Below are positions 1-7,468 of a DNA stretch of 18,292 bases, in pieces. The position numbers were made by a program, and so were the translations under genes. The notes beneath the pieces are model-generated. The model saw only the letters and a list, made by a program, of their open reading frames with translations, searched no databases and was not told where the DNA came from. The stretch's first letter is position 1, and each line of letters opens with the position of its first letter. This DNA is from an uncultured Campylobacter sp. (GTDB lineage Bacteria; Campylobacterota; Campylobacteria; Campylobacterales; Campylobacteraceae): positions 1 through 18,292 of the forward strand of contig UQCL01000044.1 of assembly GCA_900539505.1 (NCBI GenBank), read 5' to 3'.

Positions 1-38
1 CGTAGTCTCGTGGGCTCGGAGATGTGTATAAGAGACAG
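1..38 (+). other. Nextera adapter remnant at the contig start (not genomic)
   Basis: Bases 5-38 match the Illumina Nextera read-2 transposase adapter. They end in the 19-bp mosaic end AGATGTGTATAAGAGACAG at 20-38. The four bases before it (CGTA) are probably the end of an index sequence. Genomic sequence therefore starts near base 39. This is seen directly by comparison with the known adapter. Confidence 0.98.
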
Positions 39-379
39 AAATTTAACGTTTAATTTTACGCTAAATTTAATGTATAATTTTATGAGATTTAGCTGCTGCA
101 TATTTTAAAAGCTAAGTGACAGCGCAATACAGAACCGAGCGAAAGTTAAAATTTGGCGCCTAAAGCAAGCGGCGTAATGTCAAATCTCGCCCTTTGCTTT
201 AACGAAATTTTGTAAGCAAGCAGTAGTTTCATTGACATTTTAGATGATAGAGCTTATCTTGCAAATAAATATCTACGCTTAACGTTTTAAGGCGCATCGA
301 AGACGCAGTGAAATTTTAAGCGATTTTTCAGATTATTTGACAAAATTTTATAAATAGTCAATCTCGGTAAAGTGAGCTC

Positions 380-776
380 GATTTTTACCTGTCAAAATGA
401 ATTTCCCAAGCAGGCGGTGCAAAGGCGGTAAAAATAGGCAAAGATATTAAATTTCGCTCGCCAAGATAGAATTTTGCAGATAGATAGCGGGTGAAGTAAA
501 TGAAATTTCTCCGCAAATGCGAAAACTATCAACGTAAAAATTTTAAACTAGACAGCGGAGCTCAGCAGATAAGCTCTGCCTGTCGATATAAATTTTGCAA
601 GCCGGCAGCGTATAAAAAAATGGGTAAAATCAGCATAATCTTGCCCGCTACGGCGGAATTGATCTTTACCTGAATTCCACGAGCCTGTCGGTGCAAAGAG
701 CGAGTAAAATTAACAAAAATAGCCCGCTAAAGTAAAATTTTGCTTTTGCTGGCCAAGATAGAATTTGGCAAGTTAA
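380..776 (+). repeat. Pair of degenerate direct repeats of about 100 bp
   Basis: The copies lie at about 380-481 and 661-776. In order they share GAT(T/C)TTTACCTG, then CGGTGCAAAG (415-424 and 689-698), then an A-rich stretch around TAAAAATAG or AAAAATAG, and finally GCCAAGATAGAATTT (460-474 and 752-766, identical). Blocks in the same order with small indels argue for an old duplication rather than chance AT-rich similarity. A weaker third start may occur at 841 (AATTTTACCT). Confidence 0.5.
551..584. other. Imperfect stem-loop
   Basis: GACAGCGGAGCT at 551-562 pairs with AGCTCTGCCTGTC at 572-584 across a 9-base loop, with one bulge or mismatch. No T-run follows, so it does not look like a standard terminator. 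It sits between the two degenerate direct repeats. Function is unknown. Confidence 0.4.
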
Positions 777-903
777 GATAAAATTCCATTTACCGAGGTA
801 AAATTGCAAAGAAAAATTTTGCTCGTAGCTTTGACTTTTAAATTTTACCTTAACGGCCCATTGCTAGGTACACGCTAGCTGTGAGCTTCGAGCAGAATTT
901 ATC

Positions 904-934
904 TTGACACAGGCGCCTTGGCAGCAAGTAAAAA
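904..934 (+). promoter_or_regulatory. Weak candidate promoter for the 969 gene
   Basis: TTGACA at 904-909 is a perfect -35 hexamer. The best -10 candidate, TAAAAA at 929-934, is poor and its 19-base spacer is long. It is the only promoter-like element close to the ATG at 969, about 35 bases upstream. Treat it as tentative. Confidence 0.25.
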
Positions 935-968
935 TAGGATCACGGTTTTAAATTTATGGAGATTTTAG

Positions 969-1781
969 ATGAACAAATATGAATATTTTGCCGACGACGA
1001 TGATGGGCATGACTTCGCAGGGACATCCGATCTAGCGGGCATAGAGCTTGCGAAAAGACGAGCTATGGAGGATCTGACGGATGAGGAGCTAGAGGATAAG
1101 CTTGCCGCGGATCTTTCCGTAAAACAAAACTACGCGGGCGTAGCGGGCGGTTACGACGATTTTACCGGCTTGGAATTCGAAAGTTCAGGCTTTACAAGCG
1201 CCTCAAACTATCTAAATTCCGAAAGCGGCGGAACAAAATTTGATAAAAGCAGCAAAGCAAAATTTAAAGGACGCGACGACGCAAATCTTTCAGTCATTCG
1301 AGGCGGCGAGAAATCCGCAACCGGAGCGAGCTACGGTGATTTTGTAGGTGCCAATTTTGTCGGCAAGGCGGATTACGCGGCGTTTACAGATGCAAGCTTT
1401 GCAGGCACGCAAAATCAAAATTACGCGGATCTGGGCGCGCATGATTATGCAAGCCTTGCTACAGGACGCAGCTACGACGGATTTGCGGGCGCGCAGGACG
1501 AGCTACTACGCAACTACGACGCCGAGAAAAAAAAGGAGAAAAATCTCACGCTTTATCAGCTTTTAGTCGTTTATCTGCTGATCGGATTTGCGTTTTTGCT
1601 GACGGTGCCAGCGATTTACATCCGCAACGAAATTTATTACATCAGCCGCGACATCGCCGCGCTTCGTACCAAGCACGAGGTTTTGCTTGAGGAAAATCGC
1701 GCGCTTAACAACGACATCGAATATCTGCGCTACAAAAATGAAATTTTAGATCCGCAAAGCGTGCAAGAAAATGGGCGCTGA
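969..1781 (+). CDS. Bitopic coiled-coil membrane protein (FtsL/DivIC-like topology) with a repetitive acidic N-terminal extension
   Basis: 270 residues. GGAG at 958-961 sits 7 bases before the ATG. Residues 1-193 are hydrophilic, mostly acidic and low-complexity, with scattered Y-x-x-F/L motifs (Y62, Y122, Y136, Y152, Y160, Y169), often followed by F-x-G. A basic KKKEK patch (187-191) precedes a single hydrophobic helix at about 194-217, which fits a cytoplasmic N-terminus. After it comes a short coiled coil at about 218-260, rich in L, E, N and R and ending near YLRYKNEILD. That helix-plus-coil layout is shared with septum-formation initiator proteins (FtsL, DivIC/FtsB), but the sequence alone does not prove a division role. 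It overlaps rmuC by 11 bases, so the two are probably co-transcribed. The long repetitive extension is not typical of FtsL/FtsB. I do not recognise a named orthologue. Confidence 0.75.
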   Translation: MNKYEYFADDDDGHDFAGTSDLAGIELAKRRAMEDLTDEELEDKLAADLSVKQNYAGVAGGYDDFTGLEFESSGFTSASNYLNSESGGTKFDKSSKAKFKGRDDANLSVIRGGEKSATGASYGDFVGANFVGKADYAAFTDASFAGTQNQNYADLGAHDYASLATGRSYDGFAGAQDELLRNYDAEKKKEKNLTLYQLLVVYLLIGFAFLLTVPAIYIRNEIYYISRDIAALRTKHEVLLEENRALNNDIEYLRYKNEILDPQSVQENGR

Positions 1782-2841
1782 TGGGATTTTGCTCGCGGCA
1801 TTTGCGTTTTTTGCTGCGCTAGTGCTTGCCCTGCTAATCGCGCTCGTGCTGCAAAATCGCCGCATAAGCGATGCAAACTCCGCGCTTAGCGAGCTTTTAA
1901 GCGAAAGGCTCACAGCTCAAAGTGCGAGAGCAAGTGCCGAGCTTTTTAAGCTAAATCAAAGCCTAAACGACGGTTTTAACGATAAGCTCTATTATCTTAA
2001 TAGATCCCTGGGCGAGGGTTTGCAGCACCAAAACAGCGCACTTAGCGAAAATTTAAGCTCGCTGGATCGTGGCTTTAAGGACATAGCGGAAAATCTAGCG
2101 CGAATGAGCGAGCAAAATAAAACTTCACTTCAGGTGCGCGACGAAATCGCAAGGCTAAACTCGATTTTAGGCAACGTCAAGCTGCGTGGCAACTTCGGCG
2201 AGTACCGATTAGAGAGAATTTTATCGATGATTTACGGGCAAAACACCGCGTTTTACGAACTGCAAAAGCATCTACCAAACGGCAGGATCGCAGACTGCGC
2301 ACTGCATATCGCAAAAGAAAAAATTCTTTGTATCGACTCAAAATTTCCACTTCAAAGCTATGAAAAAATTATCACTGCCTCTGCTTCAAACGATGCCGCA
2401 GCGCTTGCTAGTGCGGATAAGCAGCTAGCCGCTGATATGAAAAAGCACGCCGCAGATATCGCGGAAAAATACATCATACCGCCTCTTAGCACGGAGTTTG
2501 CGGTGCTATTCGTGCCGAGTGAGGCGGTTTTTGTATATGTCTGCGAGAAGCTGCCGCAGGTGCTTGAATACTGCGCGCAAATCGGCATTTTTGCGGCATC
2601 GCCCACGACGCTGCTGGCGCTTTTAGGCACGATCCGCACCTTCGTAAAAGACGAGGCGCTCGCGCAAAATATTAAATCGATAAAAGATGAAATTTACGCG
2701 CTAAAATCGGACTTTAATGCGCATGCTAAGTATGCGACGGCGCTTCAAACATACGCAGATAAGCTCGCTGCGCAAGCGGAGCTTTTAAACAAAAATGCAA
2801 AATCTCTAAAAGCCCGCTTCGAGCGTTTTAGCGAGCTATGA
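1771..2841 (+). CDS. rmuC: RmuC-family DNA recombination protein
   Basis: 356 residues. One N-terminal membrane helix (about 5-28) is followed by a long coiled coil (about 30-130) and then the RmuC core. Core signatures are GNFGEYRLERIL (140-151), the IDSKFPLQSYE block (188-198), the FVPSEAVF block (247-254) and ASPTTLLALLGTIR (276-289). The family has a PD-(D/E)xK nuclease-like fold; E. coli RmuC limits inversion and rearrangement at repeats, and its exact biochemistry is poorly known. The start overlaps the upstream gene by 11 bases (translational coupling), with only a weak A-rich ribosome site. The protein is shorter than E. coli RmuC (about 475 residues), mainly in the coiled coil and C-terminus, as I would expect for the Campylobacterota form. 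Membrane anchoring is inferred from the first 28 residues. Confidence 0.88.
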   Translation: MGADGILLAAFAFFAALVLALLIALVLQNRRISDANSALSELLSERLTAQSARASAELFKLNQSLNDGFNDKLYYLNRSLGEGLQHQNSALSENLSSLDRGFKDIAENLARMSEQNKTSLQVRDEIARLNSILGNVKLRGNFGEYRLERILSMIYGQNTAFYELQKHLPNGRIADCALHIAKEKILCIDSKFPLQSYEKIITASASNDAAALASADKQLAADMKKHAADIAEKYIIPPLSTEFAVLFVPSEAVFVYVCEKLPQVLEYCAQIGIFAASPTTLLALLGTIRTFVKDEALAQNIKSIKDEIYALKSDFNAHAKYATALQTYADKLAAQAELLNKNAKSLKARFERFSEL

Positions 2842-4027
2842 GGCGGCAAACCGTCGTTCATAATGCGGTGCCTAGAGGCTCATTGGCGCACTATAATGCA
2901 GCGGCATTTTAAGTGGCTAAATTATCGGCAAACTCTCATAAGGCTTTAGCTTTTGCATTGCAGGCTTGCACGACTTTCTAAAATTATCGCCGGGCGACTC
3001 ATTTTGTGAATTCGGCGTTTATTCGGAGTAAAATTTCAAAAACGGACGCAAATCTCAAAACGGATGCCGTATTTGAAAATACAAAAAGATTAGGCACGCA
3101 ATCTTACGCGGAGGTCAGGTAAAATTTAAGTCCAAAGAGGCGCCAAAACACACAAAATTCTCCTGCGAAATCATAAAATTCCAAAATTTCTCGACAAAAA
3201 TCAAAGCCATAGCACTGCAAATTCGCCAAATACCTTCGCGCTAAAAACCTAAAATCTCGCTGCTATAGTCTCAAAAAAACCGCGCATCTTAAAATTCTGC
3301 GAGTAAACTAAATTACCAAGCGCCTCAAAAACCGCATACGCAAGCGAAAAAATCGCACTGCACCTTAAAGCTACCCTAACGATCTCGTTTTACCGCCTTT
3401 ATATGCCGCGAAAATCGCACAATAGGTCGAAACTGGGCGAGATAGGATTTTAAAGGCTTGATTTTACGATCGATCCAAGCGCCTAGGCGCCAATTCAAAT
3501 CCACTCGATGAAATATATTTATATTGAGGCTACGAGGCTTTGGCAGACACATAAACGGACATAACAGCCAACTCCACGCGACGGAATTTTTGGCGTGACT
3601 TTACACCGATCCGATTAATAAATCGTTCGTCGTCCGCCTCGCAGCTAAATTTTGGGGTATTGCTTTGCCACTTTAAGCCACTAATTCAAATTCACACGGT
3701 GAAATTTTTTAGTGCGACTTCGCGATTTCAAGGCTTCGCGCCGATTCGACTAATAAATTGCGCGCTCCTTAGCCAATGCGGCACGAGTATGTGGCGCCGT
3801 TATATGATTACCGAAACTTGGCGCACCAAGCTAAATACGGGCATGAATAGGCATCGTGCCCATGCTTCACGCCACGACCTCGTATCGCTATAGCTAAGCG
3901 TACGCAATAAATTTTAGACGCTTTCTGCTTCGCGTAAAATTTTCAATAGTTTTTAGAGATTTTATAAAATTTTTAAGCGTTTTGCGCCGCTGCGATACAG
4001 CCGTACAACCGCACCAAATCAGCGCTG
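2842..4027. other. 1.2-kb gene-free, repeat-bearing region
   Basis: No frame gives a believable protein. The longest open frame (3660-3893, + strand) is basic, has no good ribosome site and overlaps the repeats. Three degenerate repeat copies lie at about 3491-3760. The rest is AT-rich palindromic filler such as TAAAATTTT. Nearly 1.2 kb of empty DNA is unusual in a compact Campylobacter genome and suggests a decayed island or lost gene. Confidence 0.55.
3491..3760 (+). repeat. Three degenerate direct repeat copies
   Basis: Copy 1 starts with AATTCAAATCCACTCGATG (3492-3510). Copy 2 covers about 3568-3625, with CAACTCCACGCGACGGAATT then ACCGATCCGATTAATAAAT. Copy 3 covers about 3677-3759, with AATTCAAATTCACACGGTG then CCGATTCGACTAATAAAT. 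Copies 1 and 3 share the front half; copies 2 and 3 share both the CCAC-like front and the CGAT-AATAAAT back half. Divergence is high, so only aligned blocks can be trusted. Confidence 0.45.
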
Positions 4028-4306
4028 CTACTTATCGGTCGCGCAATTTTCGTTGTAGTAGACGATGGTGCGCTCGTACTCGTCGTAAGCCTGTATATAA
4101 TCGTTTGCGACGCTTGGGTTTGCATATCGATCCTCGACCGCTAAAAGCTCCGCTTCGAGCTCTTTGTAGCGCTCATAAACCTCTGCACAAGCGCGATCGT
4201 GAGCGTCGCCTTGCAAGATTATAGATTTATCAGCACCCGCACTCGCGCAGCCTCCGAGCCCTAAAATGACGGCGCAAAGCACACCGCGAAAAGTTAAGCT
4301 TTTCAA
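4028..4306 (-). CDS. Small lipoprotein of unknown function
   Basis: 92 residues. The signal peptide ends in a lipobox, LGGC, with Cys20 as the expected lipidation site; Ala and Ser follow, which would allow outer-membrane sorting if Lol rules apply. The mature part is about 72 residues, acidic and Tyr/Glu-rich, mostly helical (YERYKELEAELLAVEDRY), with two more cysteines (C40 and C88) that could form a disulphide in the periplasm. The start is TTG, chosen because AAGGA (4314-4318 on the plus-strand numbering) lies 7 bases upstream and the signal peptide begins right after it. It lies just downstream of rnpB on the same strand and could be partly read from that promoter. I recognise no family. 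Confidence 0.75.
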   Translation of the reverse strand: MKSLTFRGVLCAVILGLGGCASAGADKSIILQGDAHDRACAEVYERYKELEAELLAVEDRYANPSVANDYIQAYDEYERTIVYYNENCATDK

Positions 4307-4349
4307 AATTTTTTCCTTATTTAAAGTAAGTAAGCTCGGCGTAAAAATA

Positions 4350-4659
4350 GGTGTGGTTATAAGCCGAGTTCCGTTACAGCGGTCATTTATCTAGACCGAT
4401 TTTTGCAAATCGGTTCGAGCGAACGGTTCGAATATAAGACGAAACCACCCGTTCTTGCTGCAGGTTGGGTTTGCATTGCCGCCCGTGTCTCCACGCGCGC
4501 GGTGGGCTCTTACCCCGCCCTTTCACCCTTACCGCTTGCGCGGCGGTTTGCTTTCTGTTGTACTTTCCCTAGGGTTGCCCCCGGCGTCCGTTAGACGCAA
4601 CCTTGTCTTATCGCAGCTCGGACTTTCCTCTCCTTGCGGAGCGACCGCACGCCACACCC
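4350..4659 (-). ncRNA. rnpB: RNase P RNA (catalytic subunit), bacterial type A
   Basis: Read on the minus strand, the conserved features appear in order: the 5' core GAGGAAAGTCCG, then ACAGAAAGCAAACCGCC, GGTAAGGGTGAAAGGG, GGTAAGAGCCCACCGCG, CTAGATAAATGACCGC, and the 3' block ending in AACTCGGCTTATAACC. The ends pair as helix P1: GGTGTGG near the 5' end with CCACACC at the 3' end (plus-strand 4652-4658 and 4350-4356). Length is about 310 nt, shorter than E. coli M1 RNA (377). It processes the 5' ends of tRNA precursors with RnpA, which is not in this window. A TATAAT box lies 7 bases upstream of the inferred start. The 3' end is followed by a short U-run (UAUUUUU) that may help release transcription. 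Ends are accurate to a few bases. Confidence 0.96.
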
Positions 4660-4666
4660 GAGCGCA

Positions 4667-4672
4667 ATTATA
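4667..4672 (-). promoter_or_regulatory. -10 box of the rnpB promoter
   Basis: Minus-strand TATAAT (plus-strand ATTATA), placed so that transcription would start at the G that opens helix P1 of RNase P RNA. Upstream is an A/T tract (AAAAAAGC) rather than a good -35 box, as is usual for Campylobacter vegetative promoters. Confidence 0.75.
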
Positions 4673-5050
4673 GCTTTTTTGGCTTAAATTTCAGGGCGCG
4701 TGAAATTTTAAGGAGCTGGATTTACGCCGCGAGAGTGGAATTTTAGCGCCCAATCTACGCCGCTGCGGAATTTCGGTGCGGCAAAACAGATCGTCGCGAA
4801 ATAAAATTTTATCTGCGACCGAGCCGAATAAAATTTTAAATTTGAAATTCTATGGCTTAGACAAAACGGCGCGCTTTCTGCGATAAAATTTTACGAAATT
4901 TCATAAAATTTCATCGTCGCATAAATTTAAATCCACGCAGCAAGCTCTAAAATTCCGTAAAATTCCGCGTGGTGCGCCGCGACGTAGCCAAGCCCTACTC
5001 TACAGCGCGGTTTGACATAGCATGAGCCCTAATCCACGGCGCGATGCGGC
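4673..5050. other. Gene-free spacer between rnpB and truD
   Basis: About 380 bases with no gene. It contains many ATAAAATTTTA-type palindromes, one of them inside a larger imperfect stem at about 4794-4818 (TCGCG-AAATAAAA against TTTTATCTGCGA), which could help end truD transcription. Near-copies of AAATTCC(G/A)CG recur, as in other spacers of this window. Nothing more specific is visible. Confidence 0.5.
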
Positions 5051-6163
5051 TCAATCCTCATCTGTCGCGGCGCCCTCGAATATATCTCGGTGCAAAATTT
5101 CTTCCAAAACGACCGTCGCGTAAGAGCCTTTCGGCAGGTAAAAACTGAAGCTAAAATGCGCATTTTGCGCATCGTAGGCGTGCTGTACGCGCTCCATAAA
5201 GCTCCATGCAAACCTGCGCGAGCCGTTCATCTGTGCCTCAAACTCGCGAGCAGGCGCGAAAATTTCATCTTCAAATCTGCCGCCAAGCCCGCTAGCTCGC
5301 AGCTTCGCTCGCCCGACGATTAGACCTGCACTCGTGATTTCTCGCCTCGCAAACCGCTCGCACTCAGCGCCCAGATCGTCGCAGCTAAAAAACGCGCCGT
5401 GTGGAAAGTGTCCTAAAATCTCGCCCCTTAGCAGCTTGAAAAACTGCGGCTGAGCTGCGATCTCGCGCGTCTCCTCCTTGCTTAGTCCGTAAATTTTAGC
5501 AAACTCTCCAAGGCTAAATTCCGCCGCAAATTTTGAAATTTCGACCCGCTTGCTAAGCCAGCGATTGAAAAGCTCGCTCTGATAGGCGCTGATTAGAAAG
5601 TCGCGCATTTTGGGGTTTTTAAGTCGCTTCTGTCCGCGCAGCACCTCCTCGCCCTGCGCCGCGTTGTCGCCGAACTTGCCGAAGCGCTGATAGCCGAAAT
5701 AGTTCGCAAAGCCCTCGCGCTCTAGCGTATCTAGCGCGGCTGCGAGCTTGACGGCGTCGGGCGGTAGGACCTTTTTTAGGCGGATGAAAAAGTCGTTGCC
5801 CTTTAGATGGCCGATTTTAAGCTTGTTTTTGTGCCTTTGCACACTTAAAATTTTAAGGCTCTCGTGCGAAAATCCACCCAGCGCGGGCTCAAATTTAGCG
5901 GGCATGCTAACGTGCTGCGTCGTAAGGCCCTGCTTGTCCTTAAGCCCCGCGTAGCCGAACTCGCGCATCTTAGCGCCCGTATGTTCGCTTAAAATCCGCA
6001 GCGCCTCGTGCGTACTAATGCCCTTTTTTTGCAGCAGCAAAATGCAGTGCTCGCCCTCATTGCTAGGCTCGTAAAGCGGCACTTCGCGCACGACGAAATC
6101 GCTGGAGTTTTTACTAAAATGCGCATTTATCGGCGCGTGATTTAGAGTGTATAAATTTTTCAT
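5051..6163 (-). CDS. truD: tRNA pseudouridine(13) synthase TruD
   Basis: 370 residues from the chosen ATG. TruD converts uridine 13 of the D-loop in some tRNAs to pseudouridine. The catalytic motif GYAGLKDKQG is at residues 70-79, with Asp76 equivalent to the nucleophilic Asp of the family; NYFGYQRFG at 154-162 is the second hallmark. The N-terminus (DFVVREVPLYE, 22-32) is typical. An in-frame upstream start at 6253 would add 30 poorly conserved basic residues. I prefer 6163 because an AAAGGCGGG ribosome site lies directly before it and the protein then starts like other TruD sequences. It is divergent from the gene at 6270, with a palindrome between them. Length agrees with the family. Confidence 0.93.
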   Translation of the reverse strand: MKNLYTLNHAPINAHFSKNSSDFVVREVPLYEPSNEGEHCILLLQKKGISTHEALRILSEHTGAKMREFGYAGLKDKQGLTTQHVSMPAKFEPALGGFSHESLKILSVQRHKNKLKIGHLKGNDFFIRLKKVLPPDAVKLAAALDTLEREGFANYFGYQRFGKFGDNAAQGEEVLRGQKRLKNPKMRDFLISAYQSELFNRWLSKRVEISKFAAEFSLGEFAKIYGLSKEETREIAAQPQFFKLLRGEILGHFPHGAFFSCDDLGAECERFARREITSAGLIVGRAKLRASGLGGRFEDEIFAPAREFEAQMNGSRRFAWSFMERVQHAYDAQNAHFSFSFYLPKGSYATVVLEEILHRDIFEGAATDED

Positions 6164-6190
6164 AGCCCGCCTTTGCGTTAATCTAAGGCG

Positions 6191-6206
6191 CAATTTTATA
6201 AAATTG
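6191..6206. promoter_or_regulatory. 16-bp perfect palindrome in the truD / 6270 divergent promoter region
   Basis: CAATTTTATAAAATTG is a perfect inverted repeat, 28 bases upstream of the truD ATG and 64 upstream of the 6270 ATG. On the minus strand it includes TATAAA, a plausible -10 box for truD, so it may be promoter, operator or both. AT-rich palindromes are common in these spacers, so chance is possible. Confidence 0.35.
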
Positions 6207-6269
6207 AGCCTAAAAAACTCATTATTAAGGCAAATTCTAGTATCATTCGCCATAAAAAAAGGATGAAAA

Positions 6270-7307
6270 ATGCTTCAAATCAGGCTCTTTCGCTTTGATC
6301 CCCGCTGCGACGTCACGAGCTACTTCAAGCCCTATGTTTATGAAAGCGCGCCATTTGCCGATCTTGCGGCACTGCTTGACGACATCTGCGCGCACGATCC
6401 CTATTTTAGCGCGCAGGGAGTGGAATTTGTAAAAATCGGGGGCACGACGGTGAGCGTAAAAGAGCCGCTAGATACGCTGATAGCGCACTTTGGAAGCGAA
6501 CTAATCATCTCGCCTCTTAGCGAAAAAGAGGCGATTAAAGATCTGCGCTGCGAGCCGAGGGCGTTTTTGGATAAATTCAAAGCTTTTGAAAGCATCGCGG
6601 ACTCCTCTGATTTCGAGTTTTACAAAAGTCTCGCGCCCTATTTTTACTCGACGAAAATCCCCGCATGCTCACGGGAGTTTTTGGGCAACAGCGCCTTTAT
6701 CTTCGCGCACCGCCTGATGCAGACGCATCCGAGCGAGCGCATGAGGGTTTTAGAGATCATCGAGTCGCAGATGGCGTATTTTACGAAATGCGACGCCGTG
6801 GGGATGGAATTTGACGACCGCGCGGCATACAGGGCGTTTTGCGATATTTTAAAATTTGAACCCGCGCGCAGCAATAAAATTTTAAGCGCGCAGAGCATGG
6901 CGGAATTTGACGCAGCGGGCGCTAAGCACGATTTTAGCGGCTTTAACGTCGCCGTATGGTACGATGAGGCTGCGGAGGAGCTGGCTAGCAGGCTGGGCGC
7001 TCAGATCGTGCACTTTGAATGTGAAGGCGCGCCGCTTGGAGCGCAGATATACGAGCGCGAGCGGGAGTGCGCGCTGCGGCTGGGGGGCGAAATTTTATTT
7101 GACGCGTTTGATAGCGGAAGCGATTTTTTGCTAGTAAATTCCAAGCTCGCGCTTGATTTTTTAGACGGCAGAAGCGACGAAATCCAAAGGCTTTTTGGTA
7201 GAGATCTCGCGGGCTTTTATCTAATCGCGACGGATGAGCTCATCGCTCTAGCTCGCGGCGAGAGGCCCGACTTTTCGGCACGCAAGTTAAAGCCGACGCT
7301 GATTTAA
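6270..7307 (+). CDS. SdhB/FrdB-like protein lacking cysteine ligands (possibly DUF5644 family)
   Basis: 345 residues; AAGGA at 6259-6263 lies 6 bases before the ATG. The first 110 residues follow the pattern of the ferredoxin-like domain of succinate dehydrogenase/fumarate reductase iron-sulphur subunits: an opening IRLFRFDPRCD, a FKPY turn, a LAALLDDI helix, and ISPLSEKEAIKDL...FLDKF (80-103), where SdhB has EPL..FPVIKDL...FF.KF. Residues 136-149 (EFLGNSAFIFAHRL) resemble the helical 4Fe-4S domain. However, the clustered CxxxxCxxC and CxxCxxC ligand motifs are absent; the eight or so cysteines are scattered, so it should not bind the usual clusters. Residues about 225-330 form a separate alpha/beta-looking domain, faintly like the CCG domain of SdhE/HdrB without its cysteines. 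I recall Campylobacterota proteins filed under DUF5644 with such starts. Function unknown. It stands alone, divergent from truD. Confidence 0.7.
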   Translation: MLQIRLFRFDPRCDVTSYFKPYVYESAPFADLAALLDDICAHDPYFSAQGVEFVKIGGTTVSVKEPLDTLIAHFGSELIISPLSEKEAIKDLRCEPRAFLDKFKAFESIADSSDFEFYKSLAPYFYSTKIPACSREFLGNSAFIFAHRLMQTHPSERMRVLEIIESQMAYFTKCDAVGMEFDDRAAYRAFCDILKFEPARSNKILSAQSMAEFDAAGAKHDFSGFNVAVWYDEAAEELASRLGAQIVHFECEGAPLGAQIYERERECALRLGGEILFDAFDSGSDFLLVNSKLALDFLDGRSDEIQRLFGRDLAGFYLIATDELIALARGERPDFSARKLKPTLI

Positions 7308-7356
7308 GCGGACGGGATTTTGAAATTTATCCTATTATGACGATAAAATTTTAAAT

Positions 7357-7376
7357 CGACTATATATTTATAGTCG
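7357..7376. terminator. Stem-loop between convergent genes
   Basis: CGACTATA and TATAGTCG form a perfect 8-bp stem with a 4-base loop between two convergent genes. Read on the minus strand it is followed by GATTTAAAATTTT, so it would more likely end the minus-strand pair (7469-8434) than the plus-strand gene. The stem is AT-rich and weak. Confidence 0.35.
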
Positions 7377-7468
7377 GCATTAAGTAAATGTCGCAGGCGG
7401 TTTATCCTATACTATTTCTTTAATTCGGCTTTTGCTTGTTTTGCCCTGTGGCTTGTATTTTTACTTTG

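Larger units (their letters stand above)
39..968. other. Long non-coding region upstream of the coiled-coil protein / rmuC pair
   Basis: About 930 bases without a convincing gene; stops are frequent and I see no tRNA or known ncRNA. It holds recurring phrases such as GTAAAAT, AAATTTTGCAAG and GCCAAGATAGAATTT. These form at least one pair of long degenerate direct repeats (380-481 and 661-776) and a hairpin (551-584). It looks like decayed or repeat-derived DNA, but I cannot identify an ancestor. Confidence 0.6.

Noticed and set aside
863..879. GCTAGGTACACGCTAGC resembles part of synthetic Anderson-series promoters
   Set aside because: The similarity covers only a short spacer and -10 portion with an altered -10 and no matching -35; a small inverted repeat (GCTAG/CTAGC) found by chance is more likely than vector DNA.
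3660..3893. Plus-strand open frame of 77 codons in the gene-free region
   Set aside because: Lies over the degenerate repeats, has no ribosome site, and its basic, Arg/His-rich product looks like translated non-coding DNA.
4403..4673. Open frames on the plus strand opposite rnpB
   Set aside because: They are antisense to the structured RNase P RNA and reflect its GC-rich helices, not proteins.
6164..6253. Longer TruD start giving 30 extra N-terminal residues
   Set aside because: The extension is unlike TruD N-termini, while the ATG at 6163 has an adjacent AAAGG ribosome site and a family-like start.
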